A stretch of 64,000 nucleotides of DNA from Mucilaginibacter psychrotolerans (GCF_004519315.1 NZ_SOZE01000023.1:1-64000), one strand, 5' to 3'. Positions 1 to 7,989 are shown, counted from the stretch's first letter. A program made the numbers and translations. The notes: generated by a model from the letters alone, not told the origin.

Positions 1-2
1 TA

Positions 3-785
3 CTGGAATTGATAGCGATAGTCCGGAGGGAGTTGCCAGGCTTGGGCTTACATAAGCTTTACCGGTGCATATATCAGCCCCTTAGGACGAATAACATCAA
101 GATGGGCCGGGACAAGCTTAATACCTTGATGCGCAACCATGGCCTGCTAATCGTGAAAAAAAGGCGCGGTCCCCGTACGACGAATTCAAACCATGCATTC
201 CATAGGTACCCGGATCTGGCTAAGGATCTGGAATTAGTCCGGCCAGGACAGCTATGGGTATCGGACATTACTTATATCACCATCAGCTATGACTTTAACT
301 ACCTGAGCCTGATTACGGATGCTTATTCCAAAAAGATCATGGGCTACTGCCTTCATCCTTACCTTACCAATGAAGGCACGATAAATGCATTGAAGATGGC
401 TTTAAACAACCACACTCCAAGCGATGAGCCATTGATGCATCATTCAGACCGCGGGGTGCAATATTGTAGTTACGATTATATAAAGATGCTCAATAAGGAA
501 AAAGTCATCATCAGCATGACCCAGAACGGCGAGGCTTATGAAAACCCGATTGCTGAACGGGTTAACGGCATCCTCAAAACAGAATTCGATTTAAGTAAAG
601 TATTCCAATCAAGATCAGAAGCCTTGATAAGCGTAAAAATGGCAATCGATGCGTATAACAATCTCAGGCCGCACATGAGTTGTAGTTATTTGACGCCGGC
701 TGCCGCTCATTCAACCACCGAGCCGCTGAAAAAATACTGGAAGAATACAAGAAAGAAAAAAGCTATAGTAGCCCCTCCGCCGTAG
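3..785 (+). CDS. IS3-family transposase OrfB, 5'-partial
   Basis: DDE recombinase that would cut and join the ends of an IS3-family element. The reading frame is open to the left edge, so the N-terminus lies outside the window. Counting from the TTG at 9, the catalytic triad is visible as D86 (WVSDITYI), D147 (HHSDRG) and E183 (NPIAERVNG), a DD(35)E spacing typical of IS3 OrfB. The N-terminal part carries the HTH_21-like segment, followed by the integrase core and a C-terminal YNNLRPH motif. OrfA is not in the window. The core is intact as far as seen, so it may be active. Confidence 0.93.
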   Translation: MELIAIVRRELPGLGLHKLYRCIYQPLRTNNIKMGRDKLNTLMRNHGLLIVKKRRGPRTTNSNHAFHRYPDLAKDLELVRPGQLWVSDITYITISYDFNYLSLITDAYSKKIMGYCLHPYLTNEGTINALKMALNNHTPSDEPLMHHSDRGVQYCSYDYIKMLNKEKVIISMTQNGEAYENPIAERVNGILKTEFDLSKVFQSRSEALISVKMAIDAYNNLRPHMSCSYLTPAAAHSTTEPLKKYWKNTRKKKAIVAPPP

Positions 786-950
786 CCGTTATTAACATCA
801 GAAGCAATTGAGTGAAAAGAAAAAAGAAGCAAAAAAGAAAAACGTGTTGAAATATGGAAAACTGAAGGAGTTTCCCACATTCCAACACGACAACAAGCAA
901 CAATAACTATTATTGTAATGTTATTAAAAGTCCCATGTTTAACCATCCAA

Positions 951-1034
951 AAGTGTAAACCAAAACACGGACAAGACCAAGTGTAAACCAAAACACGGAC
1001 AAGACCAAGTGTCAACCTTCATTAGGACGAGTCA
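951..1034. repeat. 28-bp tandem repeat and likely right end of the IS3 element
   Basis: A 28-bp unit beginning AAGTGTAAACC occurs at 951-978 and exactly again at 979-1006, followed by a partial copy (AAGTGTCAACC) at 1007-1017. The last copy runs into TTCATTAGGACGAGTCA ending near 1034. That layout resembles the terminal inverted repeat of IS3-family elements, so the IS right end is inferred at about 1034; the left end is outside the window and cannot be matched. The repeat is too short and spacerless to be a CRISPR. Confidence 0.55.
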
Positions 1035-1554
1035 GTTCAGACAAAAATTGGAGGGGGATGTCGGAGCATCAGTCGCTACGCTAAGTTTCTTTGGTTACTT
1101 TCTTTTTCGCAGAAAAAAGAACGGCGACGCGCTCTTGAGCGCCGAAAATAAACGACATCGAAAAACGCGACATCCACAAGCTTAAGTTTATTCTCAGCAC
1201 GCTCCTAACAGGGCGCAAACCGAACGTAACGCTATAAAAGCTTTGTCATTTCGAGCGAGCCAGGGCCGACCGTGAAAAGGCGCGACGAGAATCTTGTTGA
1301 CCATATAAGTCGTGACTTTGCATGGAGAGCCTTGCGTTAATAACAAGTTTTCTCCCTCGCTATCGCTTGGTTCGAAATGACAAAATGAATATTGTTTTGA
1401 TACATTTTTAAACCAAACATCATCATCAGTTTTTCAGACCATTTTGCTGATGCCGGTAAAATGGTTTTAATCTATCATCATGCATTTGCTTCTCCCCCTC
1501 GAACCAAAACCCCCTTTACACGTTACTCAGCATATTTCCCTATTTTTACCATCC
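1035..1554. other. Gene-free interval with repeat debris
   Basis: No convincing gene. Near 1085-1125 there is a GGTTACTTTC...GAAAAAAGAACGG segment, a degenerate repeat of the same kind as that at 43877-43904. A palindromic element occupies 1245-1381 (separate entry). The remainder holds no recognised signal apart from a possible -7-like TATTTTTA just before the start codon at 1555. Confidence 0.5.
1245..1381. repeat. GTCATTTCGAG palindromic element, copy 1
   Basis: Imperfect inverted repeat: the left arm begins GTCATTTCGAGCGAGC and contains GCGACGAGAATCTTGTT; the right arm contains AACAAGTTTTCTCCCTCGC and ends GGTTCGAAATGAC. A close relative lies at 26528-26666. It codes for nothing and looks like a non-autonomous dispersed repeat. 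Confidence 0.75.
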
Positions 1555-2385
1555 ATGAAAAACGTTTACCTCCCCCTCCTCTTCTTCGCCGCAATCATCT
1601 TTTCCTCCTGTTCGCCAAAGGTTACTAACCCCTACGCTGTTACCGAGAAGCGTTACACCAGTGCAACGGATAGTTTGGTGGCCGTGGTGCAAAAGCAGGA
1701 TACCGTTACCCTGGCCGATAGCCTGGGCAGGCCTATTGCCAGCGAGTGGGTGGCTACCGTTAACTTTAACCTGCGCAAGCCAAACTACGTCATCATTCAC
1801 TATACCGCGCAGGATTCATTGGCGCAAACCATCAAAACTTTTACGCTGGTAAAGCCGCAGGTGAGCGCGCATTATGTGATCAGTAAAAACGGCAAGATCG
1901 TGCACATGCTGAACGATTACCTGCGCGCCTGGCATGCGGGCATCAGCAAATGGGGCAGCATCAGCGATATGAACAGCTGCTCCATCGGCATCGAACTGGA
2001 TAATACGGGCAAAGAGCCCTTCGCCCCGGCGCAGATGCAAAGCCTGCTACTGCTGTTGGCGCAGCTCAAAAAAACGTATAACATCCCAACGGCAAATTTC
2101 ATCGGTCACCAGGATATTGCCCCCGCCCGCAAACCCGATCCCGGGCTACTGTTCCCCTGGGCATTGCTGGCCCAAAAAGGCTTCGGTATGTGGGCCGATG
2201 TAGAGCAGCTACCCGCCCCCGAAGGTTTCGACTATGTTACGGCTCTGCGGCTCATCGGGTACGATACAAGCAACCTCCCCGCCGCCATCAGCGCATTTAA
2301 ACGCCACTTTGTACAAACAGACGACCTGCCGGTACTCACCTGTTGCGATATGGATGTGTTGTATAATGTGTATAGGAAGTATTGA
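1555..2385 (+). CDS. N-acetylmuramoyl-L-alanine amidase, lipoprotein
   Basis: Amidase_2 (AmpD/PGRP-fold) enzyme predicted to cleave the amide bond between N-acetylmuramic acid and the stem peptide. The ATG at 1555 is chosen because it gives a clean lipoprotein signal with lipobox FSSC (Cys19); the longer frame from 1480 adds an unlikely leader. Zinc ligands fit H82 (IIHYTA), H185 (GHQDIAP) and D195 (KPDPG), the last two 10 residues apart as in AmpD. Further conserved motifs are AHYVI and CSIGIELDN. Length 276 aa. Expected to be membrane anchored and to act in cell-wall recycling or remodelling. Monocistronic, with repeats on both sides. Confidence 0.88.
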   Translation: MKNVYLPLLFFAAIIFSSCSPKVTNPYAVTEKRYTSATDSLVAVVQKQDTVTLADSLGRPIASEWVATVNFNLRKPNYVIIHYTAQDSLAQTIKTFTLVKPQVSAHYVISKNGKIVHMLNDYLRAWHAGISKWGSISDMNSCSIGIELDNTGKEPFAPAQMQSLLLLLAQLKKTYNIPTANFIGHQDIAPARKPDPGLLFPWALLAQKGFGMWADVEQLPAPEGFDYVTALRLIGYDTSNLPAAISAFKRHFVQTDDLPVLTCCDMDVLYNVYRKY

Positions 2386-2390
2386 GCCGG

Positions 2391-2452
2391 TTGGCGGTTG
2401 GCAGTGGGCGGTTAGCAGTGGGCAGTCTGCAGTGGGCAGTGGGCAGTTTTTT
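2391..2452. repeat. Heptamer-type stutter repeat (GGCAGTG)
   Basis: Directly after the amidase stop the sequence repeats a roughly 7-nt word, GGCAGTG or GGCGGTT, about eight times with small variations. The same class of repeat, with the word GCAGTTT or GCAGTTG, flanks the four-helix-bundle gene at 7581-7636 and 8017-8046. Confidence 0.7.
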
Positions 2453-2471
2453 AGGATTTGCATTGAGAGTC

Positions 2472-2611
2472 GACTCACCCCCCGCCCCCTGCTGCGCAAA
2501 GAAGGGGAGAAATTGGGGCAATTTTTTTTATTTTTCTTTCCGCTTTCTTCACCCTCTTTAACGAAGTTAGAGAGGGTCGACGCCTGCGCATGCAGGCCGT
2601 CGGGGTGAGTC
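2472..2611. repeat. GACTCACCCC element, copy 1 (MITE-like)
   Basis: The element starts GACTCACCCC and ends GGGGTGAGTC, a perfect 10-bp terminal inverted repeat. Inside are CTGCTGCGCAAAGAAGGGG and, near the right end, AGAGGGTCGACGC. It is followed after 34 bp by a second copy. It encodes no protein. Confidence 0.8.
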
Positions 2612-2645
2612 AACTTGCCATGCGGCCATGTCTGCGTCGCTATTC

Positions 2646-2761
2646 GACTCACCCCCAAACCCCCTGCTACGCAAAGAGGGGGCTTTTTTTCTTTTTTTTC
2701 TTTTCCTCACCCTCTTTGCGGAGCAGAGGGTCGACGCACGATAGTGCCGTCGGGGTGAGTC
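2646..2761. repeat. GACTCACCCC element, copy 2 (MITE-like)
   Basis: Second copy in the same orientation, with the same 10-bp terminal inverted repeats. Internal arms CTACGCAAAGAGGG and CCCTCTTTGCGGAGCAG are complementary in part, so the whole unit folds into a long hairpin with a T-rich centre. Confidence 0.8.
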
Positions 2762-2775
2762 AAATCTTCAGCAAC

Positions 2776-2813
2776 AAAAAGGCCCCGGTTCTTCCTAAGA
2801 AAAACCGGGGGCC
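2776..2813 (-). terminator. Rho-independent terminator of the PepSY-like gene
   Basis: On the minus strand a GC-rich stem (GGCCCCCGGTT / AACCGGGGCC) is followed by TTTTTG, 26 nt after the stop codon of the PepSY-like lipoprotein gene. Confidence 0.8.
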
Positions 2814-2838
2814 GGGTATATATATAAATAGAGGCTAA

Positions 2839-3774
2839 TTAACGGATAGCCTTTGCCGCCACAAATGTGCCTGTAGCATTAAACGTTACCACGTATTTGG
2901 TATTGTTCACGGTTATAAATACATCATAACCTTGCAAAACGCCTGCTTTAGTACTTAGCGAAAACGCCTTGTTAAACACGTAACCTGCATAAGTAGTGGT
3001 GAGGTAAGTGGTAGCCGTTGCAGGTAATGCGGCTTCGGTAACCGATGCTACTTTGCCGTGGCGGGCATCAATCTGGGCACGTACAACCAGGCTGCCTGCG
3101 GGGGTAATGGATGTTGCAAACAGGCCGTTGTTTTTGCTGATGAGCACATAAGTACTATCGTGCGCCACAAAGGCATGCAGCAGGGTATCGGCAGGGTAAG
3201 TGGTGGTAAAGTAAGTGCTTACGGCAGCAGGGATGGCCGATAGGGCAATGGTATCGCGCGGTTGGCCGTTACGGTCGCCAAAGGGGCCACCCTCGTGGAA
3301 ACGGCGGCCGTGTTTCAGGTCGTCGCCAATGCGTTGCTCCAACACTTTTACGAAGGTACCGTCGGTAGCAAATTTAAGGCCCACTGCGTTGCCATTGAAT
3401 TGGATGGCTACAATGTAGGCGGCCAGCACGCCGGTGCTGTCTTTTACCGAGAAGGCCTTTTTAAACGTGTAGCCCGCATAGTTGGTAGTGAGGTAAGTAC
3501 CAACGGCGGCAGGCAATGCGCTAAAGGCTACGGTGTCTTTTTTATCGCGCTTGCCCATGCAGCCCACCAGGTAAAGGCTATCGGTTGCGCCCGATAGGCT
3601 TACGGTTGCAATAGCGATGGAACCCGTGTTGGCAACGGCGGTAGCCAGGGCCGTTTTAGATGCCGCAGTGGTAGCTTCGGCAGTAGTAGCGGCATCTTTG
3701 GTGCAAGACGATAACATACCTGCGCTGCCCAGCAGCATTAAGCTGTAGTAGATAAGTTTCCTTTTCATGATCAT
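2839..3774 (-). CDS. PepSY-like lipoprotein with three repeats
   Basis: Secreted lipoprotein of unknown role. The signal ends in lipobox MLSSC. The mature part has three similar units of about 75 residues, each opening with a L(P/S)A..A...YLTT.YAGY-type motif, continuing with K/HAF and a strand pair, as in the Bacteroidetes PepSY-like (DUF2874) domain. The second unit is the most diverged and is preceded by a charged GRRFHEGG linker. Two in-frame starts exist (3774 and 3768); the choice does not change the signal. It has its own terminator. Function is not predictable; PepSY-like proteins are thought to inhibit or bind partners in the periplasm. Confidence 0.75.
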   Translation of the reverse strand: MIMKRKLIYYSLMLLGSAGMLSSCTKDAATTAEATTAASKTALATAVANTGSIAIATVSLSGATDSLYLVGCMGKRDKKDTVAFSALPAAVGTYLTTNYAGYTFKKAFSVKDSTGVLAAYIVAIQFNGNAVGLKFATDGTFVKVLEQRIGDDLKHGRRFHEGGPFGDRNGQPRDTIALSAIPAAVSTYFTTTYPADTLLHAFVAHDSTYVLISKNNGLFATSITPAGSLVVRAQIDARHGKVASVTEAALPATATTYLTTTYAGYVFNKAFSLSTKAGVLQGYDVFITVNNTKYVVTFNATGTFVAAKAIR

Positions 3775-3830
3775 GCTTTTTTTATTTAAAAAATTGGTTT
3801 CTATATATATTCAATTGCTTTTTTGGCGTA

Positions 3831-4208
3831 TTAGGAAGCCATCAGGTAATCTACCCGCGAGGCAAACAGGCTTATATCCAATGGCTTTACAAACAGCGCT
3901 TCGCATTTATAGGCTTCGGCCAGTATCTTTTTGCTTTTGTAGCTGGTTACCACAATAATGGGCACGCCCTGTAGGTCGGCATCTTCTTTAAAGTCGCGGC
4001 AAATTTCCTGGCACTCGTTGTTCAGCAGCAGGTAATCTAAAATAACCAGGTCGGGTTTCAGGGCTTTGGCGCGGTCATAAACAGCGTTGGGGTCGTAAGT
4101 AATGTGTACCTCAAAATTGCCCAGGTGCATCAGGTCATCCACTACCGATAGTATGCGGTTATCCTTATCCAGTACCAGTATGTGTTTTTTATCGTGAAGG
4201 GCGTTCAT
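3831..4208 (-). CDS. Single-domain response regulator (CheY-like)
   Basis: A 125-aa stand-alone receiver domain with no output domain. Acidic pocket D14/D16, phospho-acceptor D58 (LVILDYLLL), T88 (VVTSY) and K108 (FVKPLD) all match the receiver fold. The ATG at 4208 is chosen since the longer frame from 4250 adds 14 residues ahead of the first strand. No histidine kinase is adjacent, so it is an orphan. It probably relays phosphate or signals by protein contact. Confidence 0.87.
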   Translation of the reverse strand: MNALHDKKHILVLDKDNRILSVVDDLMHLGNFEVHITYDPNAVYDRAKALKPDLVILDYLLLNNECQEICRDFKEDADLQGVPIIVVTSYKSKKILAEAYKCEALFVKPLDISLFASRVDYLMAS

Positions 4209-4354
4209 CTTATTGCTAAATTTTGTTAAGCTAAAGGTGAGGCTTTGCAAGGAGCCATTTTGCAGAGTATCGTTTAACAGCGGGAATGTATCGGTAAAGG
4301 GAACCGGGATTAAGCGGATTTTCCGGATTAAGGCGATTATTGCTTGGATTTTTT

Positions 4355-4440
4355 GTCTGAACCATGATTTTTAGGATTAACGGATTTGCCTGATCTTTTG
4401 CTTCAAGAAATCCTAAAATCAGGAAAATCATGGTTCAGAC
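4355..4440. repeat. GTCTGAACCATGATTTT palindrome
   Basis: Perfect 17-bp outer arms, GTCTGAACCATGATTTT and its complement ending GGTTCAGAC, surround AGGATTAACGG...AATCCTAAAATCAGG inner arms. The 86-bp unit folds into one long hairpin. A related copy is at 4464-4567 and a more distant one at 41883-41983. Confidence 0.82.
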
Positions 4441-4463
4441 ATTAAATGATTCCGTTAATATTT

Positions 4464-4567
4464 CTGAACCATTATTTTTAGGATTAACGGATTAGCCTGA
4501 TTTATTTGACGAGAAAATAATTCCCATCAGCGAAATCATTTAATCAATAAGATCAACGGTTCAGACA
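4464..4567. repeat. Diverged second copy of the GTCTGAAC palindrome
   Basis: The left arm TCTGAACCATTATTTTTAGG matches the left arm of the preceding element with one change, and the right end closes with AACGGTTCAGACAG. The interior has diverged and no longer pairs along its full length. Confidence 0.65.
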
Positions 4568-4763
4568 GCTCAGCTTCGGGCGAAAACGGGCAGATTAGTT
4601 TAGTGCAAAAAAATGGGGCGCAGTGCAGCACACACAAACGCCCCTACTGAACTATATGAAAAAAACAGAACGCTTATGAAGCCATCTTTTGAACGGAGCG
4701 GAGGGGGAGGACTTGCTAACCTAAACACCTGAATGCCTCCCCCTGCTCCGTTAATTTCGCGGG

Positions 4764-5876
4764 TTATTTCAACGTAAATACTTCTACGGCTATATCGCCG
4801 CCGCCTTGCCCGCCCGGCGGAGGGCCCTGCGGCGCTTTATCGCCTTTAGGTGGTGGCGGCCCTTGCGGTGGCCCGCCCGGCCCTGCTCCTGGCGACGGAC
4901 CCGGCATGCCGCCGCCTGCTCCACCGGCTATATAAATCTTATGTTCGTAAACCGTTCCGCCAACGCCGTTTCGTGCCAGATTAAGGTCGGCGGTTTTTAC
5001 CCACTGGCCGCCTTTGGCCGGGTCGTAATAAAAAACATCTTTTTGCGGGCCATTGGGCGTAGTGGCGGTTGCCCGCTCGCCGCCTATATAGTATATTTTC
5101 CCATCCAGGTTTACAGCTGTGCCGCCACCTGTACCCAGAGGTAGCTCGGCGGCTAGCGTGCTCCATTTGCCTTTTTTAAAATCGTAACAATCTACCGCCA
5201 ACTGCACCTTATCAAAAAAGGACATGAAGTTATCCTTGTCGTGTAAGCTGGTATTGCGCCCGCCCAGGGCGTAAAGCTTATCGCCCACCACTACCGCCTG
5301 TGCATGGTCGCGTATGTGCGGGGCATCGGGCAGTTGCTTCCAGGTCTTTTTTATCGGGTCGTACTCATCAAACATGGCGTTGGTGCCGCTGGTATGTCCG
5401 TTGGTAATACCGGCCACCAGGTACAGTTTGCCTTTATATTCGGCGGTGCCTCCGCCTGCGCGGCGGCGGCTGGCAGGTATTTCGCCTCCAACTTCCCACA
5501 TATTGTATTGCGTATCGTATCGGTACACATGGTCTATAGGCGTTTGGTTGGGGTAATTGCCCGTCATAAATGCGCCAAGAACATATATTTTATAGTCGTA
5601 AGCCACGGCCTGTAAATGGTGCATCGGCACGGGCGCTATGGCTTTCTTGTTCCAGGTGAGTGTAACCAGGTCAAGGTCCTCAACCGGCATGGCGGGGCCA
5701 TCGCCGCCAATTAAAAAGAAGCCCTCGTCCGTCCGCACAAAACTGCATTCGCTGCGCGCGGCTATCTTGTTTTTTGTTTTAAGCAGTTCCCAGTGGCCAT
5801 CGCCTTTGCCCATGGGCATAAAGGCAAGGCTGGCAAACAGGGCCATAATTGTGAGGTAAACAGCGGCTTTTTTCAT
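4764..5876 (-). CDS. Secreted kelch-repeat protein
   Basis: Predicted secreted beta-propeller of 370 aa. An N-terminal signal peptide (MKKAAVYLTIMALFASLAF) is followed by about five kelch units recognisable from YDYKIYVLG, YKGKLYLVAG, VGDKLYALGG, LDGKIYYIGG and YEHKIYIAGG. The last 45 residues form a Pro/Gly-rich low-complexity tail before a short hydrophobic strand that could close the propeller. Binding partner unknown. It stands alone, with palindromic repeats downstream. The Pro/Gly-rich tail is unusual for kelch proteins and may be a flexible insertion. Confidence 0.82.
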   Translation of the reverse strand: MKKAAVYLTIMALFASLAFMPMGKGDGHWELLKTKNKIAARSECSFVRTDEGFFLIGGDGPAMPVEDLDLVTLTWNKKAIAPVPMHHLQAVAYDYKIYVLGAFMTGNYPNQTPIDHVYRYDTQYNMWEVGGEIPASRRRAGGGTAEYKGKLYLVAGITNGHTSGTNAMFDEYDPIKKTWKQLPDAPHIRDHAQAVVVGDKLYALGGRNTSLHDKDNFMSFFDKVQLAVDCYDFKKGKWSTLAAELPLGTGGGTAVNLDGKIYYIGGERATATTPNGPQKDVFYYDPAKGGQWVKTADLNLARNGVGGTVYEHKIYIAGGAGGGMPGPSPGAGPGGPPQGPPPPKGDKAPQGPPPGGQGGGDIAVEVFTLK

Positions 5877-6088
5877 GACGATACTAATAATTGCTTATAC
5901 AAGGCAATGCTGAATACTTGAATTTATTGATGTAAATGTAGCGGGGAGGGAGAAGGCGGGGTAGTGGGTATCGGTAAACGAGGATTTTGTGTCGATAAGA
6001 ACACGATTTTCCGCACGTAATTGTTTTTGTCGGCGCAGGAGGGCTTTGCCGTTGAGGGATTGAAAGGATTAAAGGTAATTGGAGACGC

Positions 6089-6688
6089 TTACCCGTGGAT
6101 GGTTTCGCCTTTGCCGTAGTTTTGTATCACTTTGGCTTCGTAGGCCAGGAACTCGGCCCAGCGTTTATCTACATCTATTTCTACGGCGTGCTTTTTAGCG
6201 AGGCGGATAAACATGGCATAGTGCGTGGCTTCGCTTACCATCAGTTCGTAATAAAATTCGGAAAGGGCAGCATCATTGATATTTTCGGAGAGTACCTTGA
6301 AGCGTTCGCAACTGCGGGCCTCTATCATGGCCGATAACAGCAGCCTGTCTATCAATTGTGCTTCGCGGCCACCGCCTACGATCATGAATTTGCGCAGTTC
6401 GTTTACGTAATTGTCCTTACGTTCTTTACCAAGCGTAAAGCCGCGTTGCAGCATTATATCATGAACGCGTTTAAAGTGATCCATTTCTTCCTGGGCCAGG
6501 GCAATCATTTCCTGCACCACATCGCTGAGGTTGGGGTTTTGTACAATGATGGTGATGGCATTGGTGGCGGCCTTTTGCTCGCAGTAGGCGTGGTCGGTAA
6601 GCAATTCTTCTATATTGCTTTCTACCACGTTCTTCACCCAAAGCGGGTCGGTAGGCAGGTGTAGTTTTAGGATGGTTTTCTCGCTCAC
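6089..6688 (-). CDS. miaE: tRNA-(ms2io6A)-hydroxylase
   Basis: Ferritin-like di-iron monooxygenase that hydroxylates 2-methylthio-N6-isopentenyl adenosine at tRNA position 37. Iron-ligand motifs of the four-helix bundle are seen: HAYCEQKAA, QEEMDHFKRVHD, MIEARSCERF and SEATHYAMF. Length 199 aa matches the family. The start is GTG at 6688, and the -7 element TATCTTTG lies only 5 nt upstream, so the transcript is likely leaderless. Not in an operon with the genes upstream. Confidence 0.92.
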   Translation of the reverse strand: MSEKTILKLHLPTDPLWVKNVVESNIEELLTDHAYCEQKAATNAITIIVQNPNLSDVVQEMIALAQEEMDHFKRVHDIMLQRGFTLGKERKDNYVNELRKFMIVGGGREAQLIDRLLLSAMIEARSCERFKVLSENINDAALSEFYYELMVSEATHYAMFIRLAKKHAVEIDVDKRWAEFLAYEAKVIQNYGKGETIHG

Positions 6689-6693
6689 AGGAG

Positions 6694-6701
6694 CAAAGAT
6701 A
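6694..6701 (-). promoter_or_regulatory. -7 element TATCTTTG of miaE
   Basis: Matches the Bacteroidetes TAnnTTTG consensus, ending 5 nt before the GTG start. No convincing -33 TTG is visible. Confidence 0.55.
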
Positions 6702-6811
6702 GGAAGAATGGAGGTAAGATATAAGAGGCGAGCAACAAGAAGGGTTTACAGCCCACCTGTGAACGCAGGATTATTTGTATGCAAGCGAGTATCCGCCGTT
6801 GACTTCGTTTT

Positions 6812-7000
6812 TCACCATTTGTCCATTTCCTTTTTTACATCCTCCCAATCCATGCCTTCGCCTCGTTCCAGTTCTGCGACCCCTTTTTCGATTTTAGCAT
6901 GAATGATGATACTTTCGATGAAACCCTCTAAGATTACCGTATCCGGAAACTTACTCAAGACTTCGTGTAGCCCTTCCTTCGAAATTACTAATGCATCCAT
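6812..7000 (-). CDS. Small antitoxin-like protein
   Basis: A 62-aa acidic protein. The N-terminus MDALVISKEGLHEV and the C-terminal ELERGEGMDWEDVKKEMDKW resemble short antitoxin-type proteins that wrap around a RelE/ParE partner, whose C-termini often read G..(S/D)(H/W)EEV...(L/M)..W. It begins 4 nt after the nadD stop, so it is probably cotranscribed with nadD. Its TGA overlaps an ATG (ATGGTGA) opening a 15-codon frame, but no toxin follows. Assignment is by motif resemblance only. Confidence 0.5.
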   Translation of the reverse strand: MDALVISKEGLHEVLSKFPDTVILEGFIESIIIHAKIEKGVAELERGEGMDWEDVKKEMDKW

Positions 7001-7004
7001 AACT

Positions 7005-7580
7005 TTATACTTTATACAAACCCTTGCTCTCTATAAAATTCAAAACAGCATCGGGCACAAAATATTGTACGTTCTTTTTTTCGGCGATGGATTTACGGAT
7101 GAACGTTGCCGATAGTTCCATCTGCGGGGTCATGGTGATGGTAACGGAGGGGTGCGAGGCAAACTCGGCATTCTCGTGGCCGGGGCGTGGATATACGAAG
7201 ATGCGGTAATCGCGCAGGATGAGTTTGTAGTTTTTCCACTTATGCAGGGTGGCCAGGTTATCTGAGCCCATAATGAGGGCAAACTCGTGTTCGGGGTGTT
7301 TTTCTTTTAAATGCGCCAGGGTATCAATGGTGTACGAAGGCTGCGGCAGCTTCAGTTCAACATCACTCACGGCAATATTGGTGGCGTTGTCGGTAGCCAG
7401 TTTGGCCATTTCCAGCCTGTCGTAGGTGTTAATGAGGTCGCCGTATTTCTTCAGCGGGTTTTGTGGCGATACCACCAGCCACACTTTATCCAGCGCGGTG
7501 TGGTTGGCCATGTAATTGGCAATGATTAAATGCCCTATGTGTATGGGATTAAACGAACCGAATAGTAGCCCTATTTTCAT
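7005..7580 (-). CDS. nadD: Nicotinate-nucleotide adenylyltransferase
   Basis: Makes deamido-NAD from nicotinate mononucleotide and ATP in NAD synthesis. GSFNPIHIGH (residues 8-17) is the nucleotidyltransferase (H/T)xGH motif, and SATFIRKS near the C-terminus is the ISSTxIR-like motif. Length 191 aa is normal. Third gene of the yicC-gmk-nadD cluster, but separated from gmk by the inserted four-helix-bundle gene. The sequence just upstream of its ATG is heptamer repeat, which may carry or disrupt its translation signals. Confidence 0.95.
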   Translation of the reverse strand: MKIGLLFGSFNPIHIGHLIIANYMANHTALDKVWLVVSPQNPLKKYGDLINTYDRLEMAKLATDNATNIAVSDVELKLPQPSYTIDTLAHLKEKHPEHEFALIMGSDNLATLHKWKNYKLILRDYRIFVYPRPGHENAEFASHPSVTITMTPQMELSATFIRKSIAEKKNVQYFVPDAVLNFIESKGLYKV

Positions 7581-7636
7581 CAGTTTGCAGTTTGCAGTGT
7601 GCAGTTGGCAGTTAATTATCAGTTGGCAGTTTGCAT
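7581..7636. repeat. Heptamer stutter repeat between nadD and the S23-type gene
   Basis: Repeats of the word GCAGTTT or GCAGTTG (CAGTTTGCAGTTTGCAGTG and so on). The partner tract at 8017-8046 is its approximate reverse complement, so the gene between is bracketed by inverted repeats. Confidence 0.75.
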
Positions 7637-7641
7637 TGGAG

Positions 7642-7989
7642 TTATCCCGCGCCGAATTTATCCGGATTATCCATCATGTATTGCAAAATCCGCCCCACTT
7701 CGCCCGATAGAGCTAATAGCTTTTCATAAACCTCTTTAGTAATATATCCGCACGCTAAGGAAAATTCCAGCCAGCCCTGAGTTTCGCTGTTTTCCATATC
7801 AGCATCGGTTAGCTTGCTCACAAAATGATTTGGATACCTGCGCTTTCGGTAAGCTTCGATAGTGCTGATGTTGACAGAACGAGAAGACCTTCTTATCTGA
7901 TCCGTTAATGAATATATTTCTTCTTTGGGAAATTGCTTCGTTACAGAAAAAATCTCCATGGCCAGAGTAAAGCTTTTCTTGTACAACAC
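7642..7989 (-). CDS. Four-helix-bundle protein (S23 / 23S rRNA intervening-sequence type)
   Basis: Small helical protein of the S23 family, often found in intervening sequences or as stand-alone copies; biochemical role unknown. Family features are YKKSFTLAMEIFSVTKQFPKEE, LTDQIRRSSRSVNISTIEAY (usually SIPANIAEG) and a C-terminal LSGEVGRIL. The frame has no ATG: codons YKDLVLYKKS, which match the usual family start, continue upstream to a stop without a canonical initiator, so GTG at 7989 is only a guess. The gene splits the gmk-nadD pair and lies between inverted heptamer tracts. Confidence 0.75.
   Translation of the reverse strand: MLYKKSFTLAMEIFSVTKQFPKEEIYSLTDQIRRSSRSVNISTIEAYRKRRYPNHFVSKLTDADMENSETQGWLEFSLACGYITKEVYEKLLALSGEVGRILQYMMDNPDKFGAG

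Larger units (their letters stand above)
4209..4763. other. Gene-free interval with palindromic repeats
   Basis: No gene supported. The left part (about 4300-4350) holds GGATTAAG-type words; 4355-4440 is an 86-bp palindrome and 4464-4567 a diverged copy (separate entries). From 4570 to the kelch stop codon at 4764 I see only low-information sequence and an inverted pair around GGAGGCATTCAGG and CCTCCCCCTGCTCCG. Confidence 0.5.

Noticed and set aside
951..1017. Tandem repeat as a possible CRISPR
   Set aside because: Units are directly adjacent without spacers and only two are complete; no cas genes.
2209..2838. Long frames on both strands over the GACTCACCCC elements
   Set aside because: Low-complexity translations of repeats and palindromes; no domain or start signal.
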